Origin: Negativicoccus massiliensis
Lineage (GTDB): Bacteria > Bacillota > Negativicutes > Veillonellales > Negativicoccaceae
Length of the DNA: 64,000 nucleotides
Direction of reading: 5' to 3'
NCBI GenBank assembly: GCA_900155405.1
Contig: LT700188.1
Span: 186,001 to 250,000 of the forward strand
Shown here: in pieces, positions 16,397-25,285 of the stretch
Numbering within the stretch: position 1 is the first letter of the stretch
Layout: the number at the start of each line of letters is the position of its first letter
The notes under the pieces: generated by a model
What the model saw: the letters and a program-made list of their open reading frames with translations, nothing else
Told to the model about the DNA's origin: nothing
The model's database searches: none
Program-made: the position numbers and the translations under genes

Positions 16397-17494
16397 ATGA
16401 TGAATCGAAACGAATTTTGGCAAACTCATAAACGCAAAATTGTTTGGGGAGTGCTTTTTTTATTGCTTGTATTGGCCGGGCTTTGGTGGTGGATACATCG
16501 GACGGCGGAAAGTAAAGAATCCTATGTGTTGGGGCGGGTTACCACAGGTTCAATTGCCAGCTCGATTGATGCGACAGGCGCGATCGAACCGGTTAATGAA
16601 GTAAAGCTGAGCGCCAACATTTCGGGTACGTTAACGCGGGTGCTTGTGAAAGAAAATCAGGAGGTCCATGAAGGCGACGTGCTGGCGGTCATTTCTGCAA
16701 AGTCGGCGGAAAGTCAGTTAAGTCAGGCAGAAAGCATTTTAGACAATAAGCGAAGTCTTTACGAACGGTACCGGCGATTGTATTCCGAGGGAGCAATTTC
16801 CTATCAGCAATTGGCGGATGCGCAAATGAACTATGAAACAGCGCAGGCGACCTACAATAAAGCGCAAGCGGATATGGCCGACACGACGATTATCGCGCCG
16901 ATGGACGGCGTAGTGATCGGTGAACCGATGAAGGTGGGCGAGACGGTAGCGCAGGGTTTGTCTAATCAGATGATCATTGTGAAAGTTGCCGACCTTTCTG
17001 CCATGCAGATTCGTCTTTTGGTGGATGAAACAGACATCGGTCAGGTCCGGGCAGGACAAAATGTAACATTTACGGTTGACGCCTATCCGAATCGGAAATT
17101 CCACGGGCATGTGACGGATATTTCTCGTACGCCGGCTTCGAGCGGAAACTCCTCCGGTGCAGCGGTTATTTACTATACAGTATACGTGGCTGTTAACAGT
17201 GATGAAATCAGTGCATTGTATCCGTCTATGACAGCGCGTGCGATCATTGCTGCTGAAACGAAAGATCAGGTCGTGTTGGTGCCGATCACGGCGCTGCGCA
17301 GCGATGTGAACGGCCAATATGTATATAAAAAAGCGGGCGATAAGCTGGAAAAAACACCGGTAGTGATCGGTATTGTTACAGATACTCAGGCGGAAGTTGT
17401 CTCCGGCCTTAACGCCGATGATACCATTGTGACCAGCGGTAGTGTCAGCGAGGATAAAGCGGGTAATTCGGTAACGCATCATCCGCGAATTTAG
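16397..17494 (+). CDS. MacA-like periplasmic adaptor (HlyD/RND membrane-fusion family)
   Basis: A 365-aa membrane fusion protein. An N-terminal basic stretch and one transmembrane helix (about residues 15-32, IVWGVLFLLLVLAGLWWWI) anchor it in the inner membrane. The lipoyl-like half motif GAIEPVNEVKLSANISGTLTRV is followed by an alpha-hairpin rich in Gln/Ala (about 95-160). The second lipoyl half follows (IIAPMDGVVIGEPMKVGETV), then beta-barrel segments. It should link the MacB-like ATPase/permease to an outer-membrane channel, which fits a diderm cell. ATG at 16397 or 16400 are both possible. It sits 5 nt before the ATPase gene. Confidence 0.9.
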   Translation: MMNRNEFWQTHKRKIVWGVLFLLLVLAGLWWWIHRTAESKESYVLGRVTTGSIASSIDATGAIEPVNEVKLSANISGTLTRVLVKENQEVHEGDVLAVISAKSAESQLSQAESILDNKRSLYERYRRLYSEGAISYQQLADAQMNYETAQATYNKAQADMADTTIIAPMDGVVIGEPMKVGETVAQGLSNQMIIVKVADLSAMQIRLLVDETDIGQVRAGQNVTFTVDAYPNRKFHGHVTDISRTPASSGNSSGAAVIYYTVYVAVNSDEISALYPSMTARAIIAAETKDQVVLVPITALRSDVNGQYVYKKAGDKLEKTPVVIGIVTDTQAEVVSGLNADDTIVTSGSVSEDKAGNSVTHHPRI

Positions 17495-17499
17495 GTGAA

Positions 17500-18201
17500 A
17501 TGATGAGTGTTCCTGTAATAACGTTAAAAAATATTGTCAAAAACTATCGCCTGGGAAAAGAGGAAGTACCGGTACTGAAAGGAATATCCCTTTCCGTAGA
17601 GCGCGGTGAATTTTTATCGATTATGGGACCTTCGGGTTCGGGCAAGTCGACCTTGATGAATATCTTGGGGTGCTTGGATCGGCCGACTTCCGGCTCGTAT
17701 GAATTGGACGGCAAAGAAGTTGCACAACTATCCGATGATCAATTGGCGCAAACGCGCAATCAAAAAATCGGATTTGTATTTCAGAGCTTTAACTTGCTCA
17801 CTAAGTTATCGACTTTGGAAAATGTAAAATTACCGATGATTTATGCGGGCACACCGGAACCGGAACGAACGGAATACGCACGCGAACTATTGACGCAACT
17901 GGGGTTGGGCGAGCGTCTGCATCATTTACCGACGGAACTTTCCGGCGGTCAACGGCAACGCGTTGCCATCGCTCGCGCCTTGGTCAACCATCCTGCGATT
18001 ATTATGGCCGATGAGCCGACGGGAAACTTGGACAGCAAATCCGGCGCGGAAGTTATGGAAATCTTTACGGAGCTTCATCGCCAAGGTCGGACGATTCTGC
18101 TGGTTACTCATGAGGCGGATATTGCAGCTTACGCGCAATCCCATATCGTGTTGCGGGACGGGATCGTGACGCAGGAATGGATGGTAGCCGACGATGCGTA
18201 G
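17500..18201 (+). CDS. MacB-type ABC transporter ATP-binding protein
   Basis: A 233-aa ABC ATPase of the LolD/MacB/FtsE group. Walker A is GPSGSGKS at 43-50, the signature is LSGGQRQR near residue 147, and Walker B is IIMADEPTGNLD near 165, followed by the TxTHE-type switch (LLVTHEAD). It pairs with the permease that overlaps its 3' end by 8 nt and with the upstream adaptor. In classical MacB the ATPase and permease are one chain; here they are split, as in many Firmicutes. Substrate is unknown; peptides, lipoproteins or drugs are all possible. Confidence 0.93.
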   Translation: MMSVPVITLKNIVKNYRLGKEEVPVLKGISLSVERGEFLSIMGPSGSGKSTLMNILGCLDRPTSGSYELDGKEVAQLSDDQLAQTRNQKIGFVFQSFNLLTKLSTLENVKLPMIYAGTPEPERTEYARELLTQLGLGERLHHLPTELSGGQRQRVAIARALVNHPAIIMADEPTGNLDSKSGAEVMEIFTELHRQGRTILLVTHEADIAAYAQSHIVLRDGIVTQEWMVADDA

Positions 18202-19411
18202 TATGTTCTGGGAGAATTTACAAATCGCCTGGCAGGCTTTGGTTCGTAATAAAATGAGATCCCTTTTAACGATGCTGGGGATTATCATCGGGGTAGCCTC
18301 CGTAATTGCTCTGGTTTCTATCGGTCAAGGCGTTCAAAGAGATACGGAAGATCGGTTTTCAAAACTCGGCTCGAATCTCCTGATTGTTATACCGGGGGCG
18401 CCGCGTACACCGGGATTGCGGCCGGTGGCGGGGAGTCTGGAAACGCTGCACTATAATGATTACATGGCGATTACGTTGTTGCCCAACGTCAAAGATGCCT
18501 CGCCAATGGTGCAGGGAACGTATGTAGTAGTGGCCGGCAACAAAAACTGGACGACGAAAGTCATCGGCGTTACCGCATCTTATCGCAATGTCCGGGACGC
18601 TGAAATTGAGGAAGGTCGTTATTGGACGGAAAAAGAGTACAAATCGCGGGCGCGCGTGGTACTGCTTGGCAAGACGGTTACAAAAAATCTGTTTGGCGAT
18701 GCTAATCCGATCGGCAGTAAAATTCGTGTAAAAAACGATCCGTATGTGGTGATTGGAATTCTTGCGGAAAAGGGTGCATCGGGGGGGAATGATGCGGATA
18801 ATCGCATTTTAGCGCCCTTCAGCACCGTACAGGAACGCTTGCTCGGTATTACTCATGTGCAAACGATCAGCGTCGCCTCCGCATCCGCCGATACGATGTC
18901 GCAAGTGGAAGCGGATATTACCAATCTTTTGCGGATCCGACATAAGATTTTGCCCAATCGCGAAGATGATTTTACGGTGGAAAACATGGCAGACGTTTTA
19001 GAAACCGTACAGCAAACCATGCAAACGCTTACACTCTTCTTGGGTGCGATCGCGGCGATTTCGCTGTTAGTCGGCGGTATTGGAATCATGAATATTATGC
19101 TGGTATCAGTAACGGAACGTACTCGCGAAATCGGAATACGCAAAGCTCTCGGTGCGACGTATCGCATGATTATTACGCAGTTTTTAATTGAGTCCATTAC
19201 GATTAGTTTGGTAGGCGGTACGATCGGTGTCGTTGTCGGTATTTTAGGTGCGTATGCAATGGCTTCTTTAGTCAATGTTTCCGCCGCGATCTCCCTGTGG
19301 CCGATTTTAGGGTCGTTTGCGTTTTCGGTGGCGATTGGTTTACTGTTCGGTTTGTATCCGGCTCGTAAAGCGGCACGTTTGAATCCGATCGATGCGCTAC
19401 ATTATGAATGA
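18194..19411 (+). CDS. MacB-type ABC transporter permease
   Basis: A 405-aa permease. One N-terminal transmembrane helix (MRSLLTMLGIIIGVASVIALVSIG) is followed by a large periplasmic domain (about 45-280). A C-terminal FtsX domain then has three helices, with GIGIMNIMLVSVTERTREIG and IGIRKALGATYRMI as the standard coupling motif. This is the MacB_PCD plus FtsX architecture. Its ATG overlaps the ATPase gene by 8 nt, so the two are probably made in equal amounts. The two thioesterase genes follow within 12 nt. Confidence 0.92.
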   Translation: MRSMFWENLQIAWQALVRNKMRSLLTMLGIIIGVASVIALVSIGQGVQRDTEDRFSKLGSNLLIVIPGAPRTPGLRPVAGSLETLHYNDYMAITLLPNVKDASPMVQGTYVVVAGNKNWTTKVIGVTASYRNVRDAEIEEGRYWTEKEYKSRARVVLLGKTVTKNLFGDANPIGSKIRVKNDPYVVIGILAEKGASGGNDADNRILAPFSTVQERLLGITHVQTISVASASADTMSQVEADITNLLRIRHKILPNREDDFTVENMADVLETVQQTMQTLTLFLGAIAAISLLVGGIGIMNIMLVSVTERTREIGIRKALGATYRMIITQFLIESITISLVGGTIGVVVGILGAYAMASLVNVSAAISLWPILGSFAFSVAIGLLFGLYPARKAARLNPIDALHYE

Positions 19412-19423
19412 GTGGAGTCGATA

Positions 19424-19864
19424 ATGATGACGGAGCAGGAACAACAAAAAATTATGGAAATGGTGTTACTGAATCCTTTTGATCGCCTGATGAATTATGA
19501 AGTGGTGACAATGGAACCGGGACACTTGGTAATGAAAACAATCGCGAAGCGTGAGATTGTGGAAAACTCTTATCAGTCGACACATGGCGGTTTTCTTTTC
19601 GGTTTGGCCGATACCTATATGGGAGCAGCCTGCTTTGCACACGGCAAATCAGTTTCTACCATGGGCCTTCGCATTTCATACATTCGCCCTGTGGCTTTGG
19701 ATTCAACGGTGACCGGAACCGCAGAAGTTATTCATAACGGTCGCAATACGATGCGGACGGTTTGCGACTTTCGTGATGAAAGAGGTCGGCTTTTAGCCCA
19801 TTGCGAAGGTACGTTTTATGTGTTGGGTAAAGCCTTGTGGGTATCGGAGGTGGCAAATGATTGA
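19424..19864 (+). CDS. PaaI-type hotdog-fold thioesterase (first of a pair)
   Basis: A 146-aa predicted acyl-CoA thioesterase. The hotdog active-site motif is THGGFLFGLADTYMGAA near residue 50, with the HGG turn and the Asp on the central helix. The GLRISYIRPV and GRLLAHCEGTFYVLG strands complete the fold. The ATG at 19424 is chosen because GGAG lies 6 nt upstream; GTG at 19412 would place that site inside the gene. It overlaps the next thioesterase by 8 nt. The substrate is unknown. The acyl-CoA dehydrogenase two genes on suggests linked acyl-CoA chemistry (inference). Confidence 0.88.
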   Translation: MMTEQEQQKIMEMVLLNPFDRLMNYEVVTMEPGHLVMKTIAKREIVENSYQSTHGGFLFGLADTYMGAACFAHGKSVSTMGLRISYIRPVALDSTVTGTAEVIHNGRNTMRTVCDFRDERGRLLAHCEGTFYVLGKALWVSEVAND

Positions 19865-20288
19865 CTCCTCGTTGGAAAATTTTTATCAACGTGCAAAAAG
19901 TGAAGATCCTTATTTTCAGTTTATGAAAATCGAAGTGGTGGATCTCTTTCCGGGGAAAACCCATTTTAAGCTGTTTATCGGACCGGATTACCACACTAAT
20001 CGACGCGGAATTGCACATGGAGCGCCGTTGGCTACGATGAGCGACGCCTGCATGGGGTGGGCATCTCGAGCGCTCGGTTACCATGTCGTCACGATTGATT
20101 TGGATATTTCGTATATTCGTCCCGTTCCGGAAAATACATGGGTGCACGGCTACGGTAAAATCATTCACCACGGCAAAAAGACATTGGTCGGGGAAGTTAA
20201 ATTTTACGATGACAACAAGAGATTAATGCTTTCGGGAAAAGGCACGTATTGGATCGTGCACCCAATTGATATCGCGCACGATATTTGA
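19857..20288 (+). CDS. PaaI-type hotdog-fold thioesterase (second of a pair)
   Basis: A 143-aa protein of the same fold as its upstream neighbour. The motif here is IAHGAPLATMSDACMGWAS, with HGA instead of HGG but the helix Asp kept. The DLDISYIRPVPENTWVHG strand matches the first copy. The two are clearly paralogous but quite diverged, so the duplication is not recent. The ATG at 19857 has GGAGG 6 nt upstream inside the previous gene. It ends 10 nt before the acyl-CoA dehydrogenase. Different chain-length specificity, or a heteromer of the two, are possible but untested. Confidence 0.86.
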   Translation: MIDSSLENFYQRAKSEDPYFQFMKIEVVDLFPGKTHFKLFIGPDYHTNRRGIAHGAPLATMSDACMGWASRALGYHVVTIDLDISYIRPVPENTWVHGYGKIIHHGKKTLVGEVKFYDDNKRLMLSGKGTYWIVHPIDIAHDI

Positions 20289-20298
20289 GGGGGGAACA

Positions 20299-21438
20299 AT
20301 GGACTTTACAATCACTGCCGAGCAGCAGGAATTATTGGATCTGGTGCAGGAAATTGTAACGAAAGAAATCGCACCGCGAGCACTGGAAATGGATAAAGAC
20401 GGTGTAGTACCGGATGAACTTTGGAAAATTTTGAAGCAGACCGGACTTACATCACTCGGCGTGCCGAAAGAATATGGCGGCATCGGTTTGGATGCCATGA
20501 CGTTGGCACTTATTTTTGAAAAAATCGCGCAAGGTTGTGCGGGTATTGCGACGGCGTGCGCGGCGAATATGCTGGCCATGTTGCCGGTGGCTTTCGGCGG
20601 CACACCCGAGCAGATGCAAGCTTTTTGTGATGTGATTTTAGGCGGAGGGATGGCCGCGTTTGCTCTGACGGAGCCGAATGCCGGTTCGGATGCGTCAGCG
20701 ATTGCAACACGAGCGGAAAAAACGGAAGGCGGCTACATTCTAAACGGCACAAAACATTTCATTACCAACGGCCCGATTGCCGATGTGGCAGTGGTCTTTG
20801 CCAATGCCAATCCGGCTCGCGGCGTTCGCGGACTGACGGCATTCATTGTGCCGACGGATGCAGACGGCTTCAGCGTGGGTAAAGTGGAAGATAAAATGGG
20901 TATTCGTGCTTCCGCCACTTCGGAACTGGTACTGACGGATTGCTTTGTACCCGAGTCGGCGCGGCTGGGGCGTGAAGGTAGCGGCTTCAAATGGGCGATG
21001 CGGACGTTGGATGCATCGCGGCCGTTTGTCGGTGCGATCTCCGTAGGTATTGCAGAAGCGGCATTGCAGGCGGCAGGAAAATACGCGCACACGCGCGTGC
21101 AGTTTGGCAATAAATTGATTGCGTTGCAGATGGTGCAGCAGATGCTGGCCGATATGGCAATGGCAACGGAAGCGTCCCGCTTGCTGGTGTGGAAAGCGGC
21201 TGTCCGTCAAATGGAAGGCGCAAGAAACGCCGGTGTCATGGCGTCTATGGCGAAGTGCTTTGCGTCCGATACGGCGATGAAAGTGAGCACAGATGCCGTT
21301 CAGATTATGGGCGGGGCCGGTTATTCCAAAGAAGCGCCGTTAGAAAAATATATGCGTGATGCCAAAGTCATGCAAATTTTTGAAGGCAGCAATCAGGTAC
21401 AACGAGGCATTATCGCCGGCGGTCTCAAGTTTTCATAA
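20299..21438 (+). CDS. Acyl-CoA dehydrogenase (short-chain/butyryl type)
   Basis: A 379-aa FAD flavoprotein that oxidises acyl-CoA to enoyl-CoA, or runs in reverse in butyrate-forming anaerobes. Family signatures are FALTEPNAGSDASAI near residue 120, GTKHFITNG near 150, and QIMGGAGYSKE near 333. The catalytic base glutamate is E362 in QIFEGSNQ. The ATG at 20299 follows GAGGGGGGAAC and gives the usual N-terminus. No etfAB, thiolase or crotonase gene is nearby, so it must draw electron partners from elsewhere. It is the last gene of the macAB-thioesterase run. Confidence 0.93.
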   Translation: MDFTITAEQQELLDLVQEIVTKEIAPRALEMDKDGVVPDELWKILKQTGLTSLGVPKEYGGIGLDAMTLALIFEKIAQGCAGIATACAANMLAMLPVAFGGTPEQMQAFCDVILGGGMAAFALTEPNAGSDASAIATRAEKTEGGYILNGTKHFITNGPIADVAVVFANANPARGVRGLTAFIVPTDADGFSVGKVEDKMGIRASATSELVLTDCFVPESARLGREGSGFKWAMRTLDASRPFVGAISVGIAEAALQAAGKYAHTRVQFGNKLIALQMVQQMLADMAMATEASRLLVWKAAVRQMEGARNAGVMASMAKCFASDTAMKVSTDAVQIMGGAGYSKEAPLEKYMRDAKVMQIFEGSNQVQRGIIAGGLKFS

Positions 21439-21443
21439 GCGAC

Positions 21444-21472
21444 TTGCGAAATCAAAGTTAACTTGTTATACT
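21444..21472 (+). promoter_or_regulatory. Promoter of pheST
   Basis: TTGCGA at 21444-21449, a 17-nt spacer and TATACT at 21467-21472, with a TGT extension directly before the -10 box. This is one of the best promoters in the window and would start the T-box leader near 21479. Confidence 0.8.
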
Positions 21473-21479
21473 GTCCTTA

Positions 21480-21715
21480 ATTTCACATCGGATGCAAGGA
21501 ACGAAAGGTGTATGGAGTATTTGCACTTCAGGGAGCCGACTTCATGACTGGAAAAGTCGGCGTGTGAAACCATACAGTTCATTCGGGAGCAGTTTGCTGA
21601 TAACGTAGGCAAAACGTATTTCTGCGATAAAGATTTCGAGTACTTATTTGGGTGGTACCGCGGAAGAGACTTTCGCCCCAGGCGAGGGTCTTTTTGTGTT
21701 TTCAGGAGGGTTGTT
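21480..21715 (+). promoter_or_regulatory. T-box leader controlling pheST
   Basis: A leader of about 235 nt precedes pheS. The T-box core GGGTGGTACCGCGG at 21650-21663 is diagnostic and lies just before a terminator hairpin, as in all T-box antitermination leaders. Upstream, the helix TGTATGG/CCATACA and the hairpin GCCGACTT/AAGTCGGC around 21532-21560 form the upper part of stem I, with the conserved AGTA and AGGGA elements on its 5' side. Uncharged tRNA-Phe should bind and prevent termination. A TTC followed by A at 21578-21581 is a candidate Phe specifier, but I could not fold the lower stem I well enough to be sure. Confidence 0.9.
21667..21695 (+). terminator. T-box-controlled terminator of pheST
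   Basis: AGACTTTCGCC and GGCGAGGGTCT form an 11-bp stem around CCA, followed by five T. It starts right after the T-box core, so antiterminator and terminator are mutually exclusive. Confidence 0.9.
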
Positions 21716-22738
21716 ATGAAAGAGGAAATGCAGGAACTGCAACAGCGTGCGTTGGAACAAATCGCAGCCGCTGCGAACGAATCGGAGTTGCAAAAAATCC
21801 GGGTAGCTTTCTTAGGTAAAAAAGGGGAGCTCACTGCGATTTTGCGAGGGATGAAGGATCTGGCCGCTGAGGAGCGGCCGGTCGTGGGCGCACTTGCTAA
21901 CGAAGTGCGCGGCGTCCTAGAAAAAAACTTGAGTGAAAAACAGGATGAATTGGCACAAAAGGCATTAAGTGAACGGTTAGCGGCGGAAAGAATTGATATT
22001 ACGTTACCGGGGCGTCGGCCGCTGCAAGGTCATTTGCATCCATTGACGCAGATTAATCGTCGCATTCAGGATATTTTTATGAAGATGGGGTATACGATTG
22101 CGCAAGGTCCGGAAATCGAAGATGATTTTTATAACTTTCAAAGTCTGAATTTCCCCAAAGATCATCCGGCGCGTGATATGCAAGACTCGTTTTATATCAA
22201 TGATTCGATTCTTTTACGTACGCATACGTCGCCGGTTCAGGCGCGCACGATGCAGTCACAGGAACCGAATACGCCAATTCGTATTATTGCGCCCGGCAAA
22301 GTATATCGTTCCGACTATGATGCGACGCATTCACCGGTGTTCCATCAGGTCGAAGGACTCTTGCTGGATCAGGGAATTACGTTTTCCGACTTGAAGGGAA
22401 CAATTGAACATTTTTGCCGGGAAATTTTCGGTACAGATACCAAGGTGCGCTTTCGTGCCAGCTATTTCCCGTTTACGGAACCGAGCGCGGAAGTCGATAT
22501 TTCGTTCCGCAAACGCCACAGTAAAGGCGGTACGGTGGATACGTCCGAAGAATGGTTGGAAATTCTCGGTTGCGGTATGGTGCACCCGAACGTATTGCGT
22601 TTAAACGGTTACGATCCGGAAAAAATCAGCGGTTTTGCGTTCGGTATGGGTGTGGAACGAATCGCCATGCTGGTGTACGGAATTGACGATTTACGTTTAT
22701 TTTATGATAATGATGTGCGCTTCTTGGCGCAGTTTTAG
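21716..22738 (+). CDS. pheS: Phenylalanyl-tRNA synthetase alpha subunit
   Basis: A 340-aa catalytic subunit of the alpha2-beta2 synthetase that charges tRNA-Phe. The N-terminal coiled-coil arm covers about the first 85 residues. Class II motifs follow: LRTHTSPVQARTM near 164, the motif-2 region VYRSDYDATHSPVFHQVEGLLLD near 193, and motif 3 FAFGMGVERIAML near 310. The start has an AGGAGGGTTGTT site after the T-box terminator. It is followed 11 nt later by pheT; both are controlled by the T-box. Confidence 0.97.
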   Translation: MKEEMQELQQRALEQIAAAANESELQKIRVAFLGKKGELTAILRGMKDLAAEERPVVGALANEVRGVLEKNLSEKQDELAQKALSERLAAERIDITLPGRRPLQGHLHPLTQINRRIQDIFMKMGYTIAQGPEIEDDFYNFQSLNFPKDHPARDMQDSFYINDSILLRTHTSPVQARTMQSQEPNTPIRIIAPGKVYRSDYDATHSPVFHQVEGLLLDQGITFSDLKGTIEHFCREIFGTDTKVRFRASYFPFTEPSAEVDISFRKRHSKGGTVDTSEEWLEILGCGMVHPNVLRLNGYDPEKISGFAFGMGVERIAMLVYGIDDLRLFYDNDVRFLAQF

Positions 22739-22749
22739 GAGGGAAATAT

Positions 22750-25170
22750 ATGCTGGCATCGTTAACCTGGCTGCGCCACTATGTCACGATTGAGGGAGAT
22801 CCGGAAGAGCTCGCCGAAACACTGACTATGGCAGGTATTCCGGTGGAAAAAGTACATGTCCCCGGCAAAGATATTAAAAATGTCGTTACGGGTAAAATTC
22901 TTTCGGTCGATCCGCATCCCAATGCCGACAAACTCGTTGTCTGTCAAGTGGATGTAGGAAGGGAAACGTTACAGATTTGCACCGGGGCAAAGAACGTGCG
23001 TCCGGGTCAAATTGTACCGGTAGCGCAACCGAACTCGTATTTACCGGGCGGTATTCACATCAAAACATCGAAATTACGCGGTGTACCTTCGTTCGGCATG
23101 ATGTGTTCGGCAAATGAATTGGGTTTCGATTTGAGCCTGTTATCCGGCGCACGCGCCGACGGTATCTTTATCTTGCCGAATGATATTCCGGTGGGTCACG
23201 ATATCCATGAGTTTTTAGGCCTCGATGATGTGATTTTCGAGTTTGAACTTACACCGAATCGAGCGGATTGTTTCAGCATGGTGGGACTGGCTCGTGAATT
23301 TGCGGCGCTGTTCAACAGTCAATTGAGCCTGCCGACCATTCAAGTGAACGAGTCCGGTACGGCGATTACGGAAGACGCAAAAGTGACGCTTGCCGCCACC
23401 GATCTTTGCGAACGTTTTTCGACGCGACTTTTGCGCAATGTGAAAATTGCGCCTTCGCCGGAGTGGTTGCAGGATGCGCTGCGCAGTGCGAATATTCGCA
23501 GCATCAATAATGTTGTCGATGTGACGAACTTCGTCATGTTAGAGCAGGGGCAACCGTTGCATGCGTACGACTATGATACGCTTGCGGGACACGAATTAAT
23601 TTGTCGCCGCGCATTGCAAGACGAGTCGTTAGTGACCTTGGACGATAAAGAACGAACTTTAGCAGAGGATCAGCTGGTCATTGCCGATCGCGACGCTGCG
23701 GTCGGACTTGCCGGCATTATGGGCGGACAGCGCACGGAAGTGACTGACCAAACGACGACCGTATTGTTGGAGGCCGCCACATTCAATGGCGCGACCATTC
23801 GTCGCACCGCGCGTAAACACGGCCTGCGTTCGGAAGCGTCGGGACGTTTTGAACGCGGTATTGATCCCGATATTACGACACTTGCTTTAGATCGAGCCGC
23901 GCAGCTGCTGCAGGAAATGGGTGCTTGCGAAGTGGCCCCGGGGTATCTTGATGTGTATCCCGAACCGCAACCGACGCGCACACTCACCGTTACGGTAGAG
24001 GAAATTAACCGGGCGATCGGGATTACGTTGGAACGTGCTGAAATTATCGATATCTTGAAGCGCCTTTATTTTGACATCACCGAACAGGGTGAAGCACTGC
24101 TCTTAACCGTTCCGAGCTGGCGCGGTGACGTAGCGGAACTGGCTGATATTGTTGAAGAAGTGGCGCGCCTTTACGGCTATGATAAAATTCCGAATACATT
24201 ACCGCTCGGTCGCCAAACCAGTGGTCGTCAAAGCGATGAGCACGCAGCGATCGAAACCATTCGCGATATCCTGGTACAGGCCGGCCTTTCCGAGACGGTT
24301 ACCTTCAGTTTCATGGCGCCGCAAGATTTGAAAGCATTGGGGTTGGAAGAATTGGACAGCCGCTATCAAGCGGTTTCCGTATTAAATCCGATTACCGATG
24401 ATTTTCCGCAAATGCGGACTACACTTGTACCGAGTCTGTTGCAGGCGGTCAAGCGCAATCTTGCCGTGAAAAATGAGAACTTGGCGCTGTTTGAAGCGGC
24501 ATCCGTGTATTTGCCGAAAGAATTACCGCTTGCTGAATTACCGGAAGAAAAATCGTTTGTCACAGGTGTTCTTTGTGGCAGCACAGGGGCTGCACGTTGG
24601 CCGCAGGCACAGCATGCCTACGATTTTTATGATGTTAAAGGTTTGATGGAAACGGTTCTTTCCCGGCTGGGAGTTACCGATTACCGTTGGGATGTGGCGG
24701 AAGACGCCATTTACCATCCGGGTAAGGCGGCCGCCGCGCTGCATGACGGCAAAGTTTTGCTGTCTTGCGGTGAATTGCATCCCGTTGCCCAAAAAGGGTA
24801 CGGCTTGAAACCGACAATGTATATATTCACAGTGGATATCGAAGCATTGTTGCCGTACATTGTGACAATACCGGAATATCAAAGCTTGCCGAAGTATCCG
24901 ACGCTGGATCGGGATCTGGCCATTTTAGTTCCGGAAGGCGTCACGCACTCGACATTGGTTGATGTCATGCAGCGACAGGGCGGCGCGATTCTGGAATCGG
25001 TCGAACTGTTTGATCGTTACAGCGGTGATCAGGTGCCGAGCGGATTTGTCAGCATGGCCTATGCATTGCATTTCCGTGCGCCGGATCGCACCTTGCAAGA
25101 TCATGAGGTGGATGAACGAATTCAACGGATTATCCAACGGTTGAAAGCGTTTAATTGCAGTTTACGTTAA
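22750..25170 (+). CDS. pheT: Phenylalanyl-tRNA synthetase beta subunit
   Basis: An 806-aa subunit that binds tRNA and edits mischarged Tyr-tRNA-Phe. Domains in order are an EMAP-like tRNA-binding OB fold (about 40-150, KLVVCQVDVG), the B3/B4 editing region (about 210-390, VVDVTNFVMLEQGQPLHAYD and KHGLRSEASGRFERG), B5, and the inactive synthetase-like core with PTLDRDLAILV. The ferredoxin-fold anticodon-binding domain lies at the end (SVELFDRYSGDQVP). The site AGGAGGGAAATAT precedes the ATG. A strong terminator follows the stop directly. Confidence 0.97.
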   Translation: MLASLTWLRHYVTIEGDPEELAETLTMAGIPVEKVHVPGKDIKNVVTGKILSVDPHPNADKLVVCQVDVGRETLQICTGAKNVRPGQIVPVAQPNSYLPGGIHIKTSKLRGVPSFGMMCSANELGFDLSLLSGARADGIFILPNDIPVGHDIHEFLGLDDVIFEFELTPNRADCFSMVGLAREFAALFNSQLSLPTIQVNESGTAITEDAKVTLAATDLCERFSTRLLRNVKIAPSPEWLQDALRSANIRSINNVVDVTNFVMLEQGQPLHAYDYDTLAGHELICRRALQDESLVTLDDKERTLAEDQLVIADRDAAVGLAGIMGGQRTEVTDQTTTVLLEAATFNGATIRRTARKHGLRSEASGRFERGIDPDITTLALDRAAQLLQEMGACEVAPGYLDVYPEPQPTRTLTVTVEEINRAIGITLERAEIIDILKRLYFDITEQGEALLLTVPSWRGDVAELADIVEEVARLYGYDKIPNTLPLGRQTSGRQSDEHAAIETIRDILVQAGLSETVTFSFMAPQDLKALGLEELDSRYQAVSVLNPITDDFPQMRTTLVPSLLQAVKRNLAVKNENLALFEAASVYLPKELPLAELPEEKSFVTGVLCGSTGAARWPQAQHAYDFYDVKGLMETVLSRLGVTDYRWDVAEDAIYHPGKAAAALHDGKVLLSCGELHPVAQKGYGLKPTMYIFTVDIEALLPYIVTIPEYQSLPKYPTLDRDLAILVPEGVTHSTLVDVMQRQGGAILESVELFDRYSGDQVPSGFVSMAYALHFRAPDRTLQDHEVDERIQRIIQRLKAFNCSLR

Positions 25171-25171
25171 C

Positions 25172-25203
25172 AAAAAAGCCTGCCGAATTCGGCAGGCTTT
25201 TTT
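25172..25203 (+). terminator. Terminator after pheT
   Basis: A perfect 32-nt inverted repeat centred on GAATTC, with arms AAAAAAGCCTGCCGAA and TTCGGCAGGCTTTTTT. It could act in both directions. Confidence 0.93.
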
Positions 25204-25270
25204 ATTGTCGGCACAGTTTCCAACAGGCGCTTATCCATATCGAACATACCTAAAGAGTTAAATGGGTATA

Positions 25271-25279
25271 TGGTATAAT
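25271..25279 (+). promoter_or_regulatory. Extended -10 promoter starting a long leader
   Basis: TGGTATAAT is a perfect -10 with a TGn extension and no clear -35. Transcription should begin near 25286, about 330 nt before the likely start codon of the next gene. Confidence 0.6.
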
Positions 25280-25285
25280 AAAATA

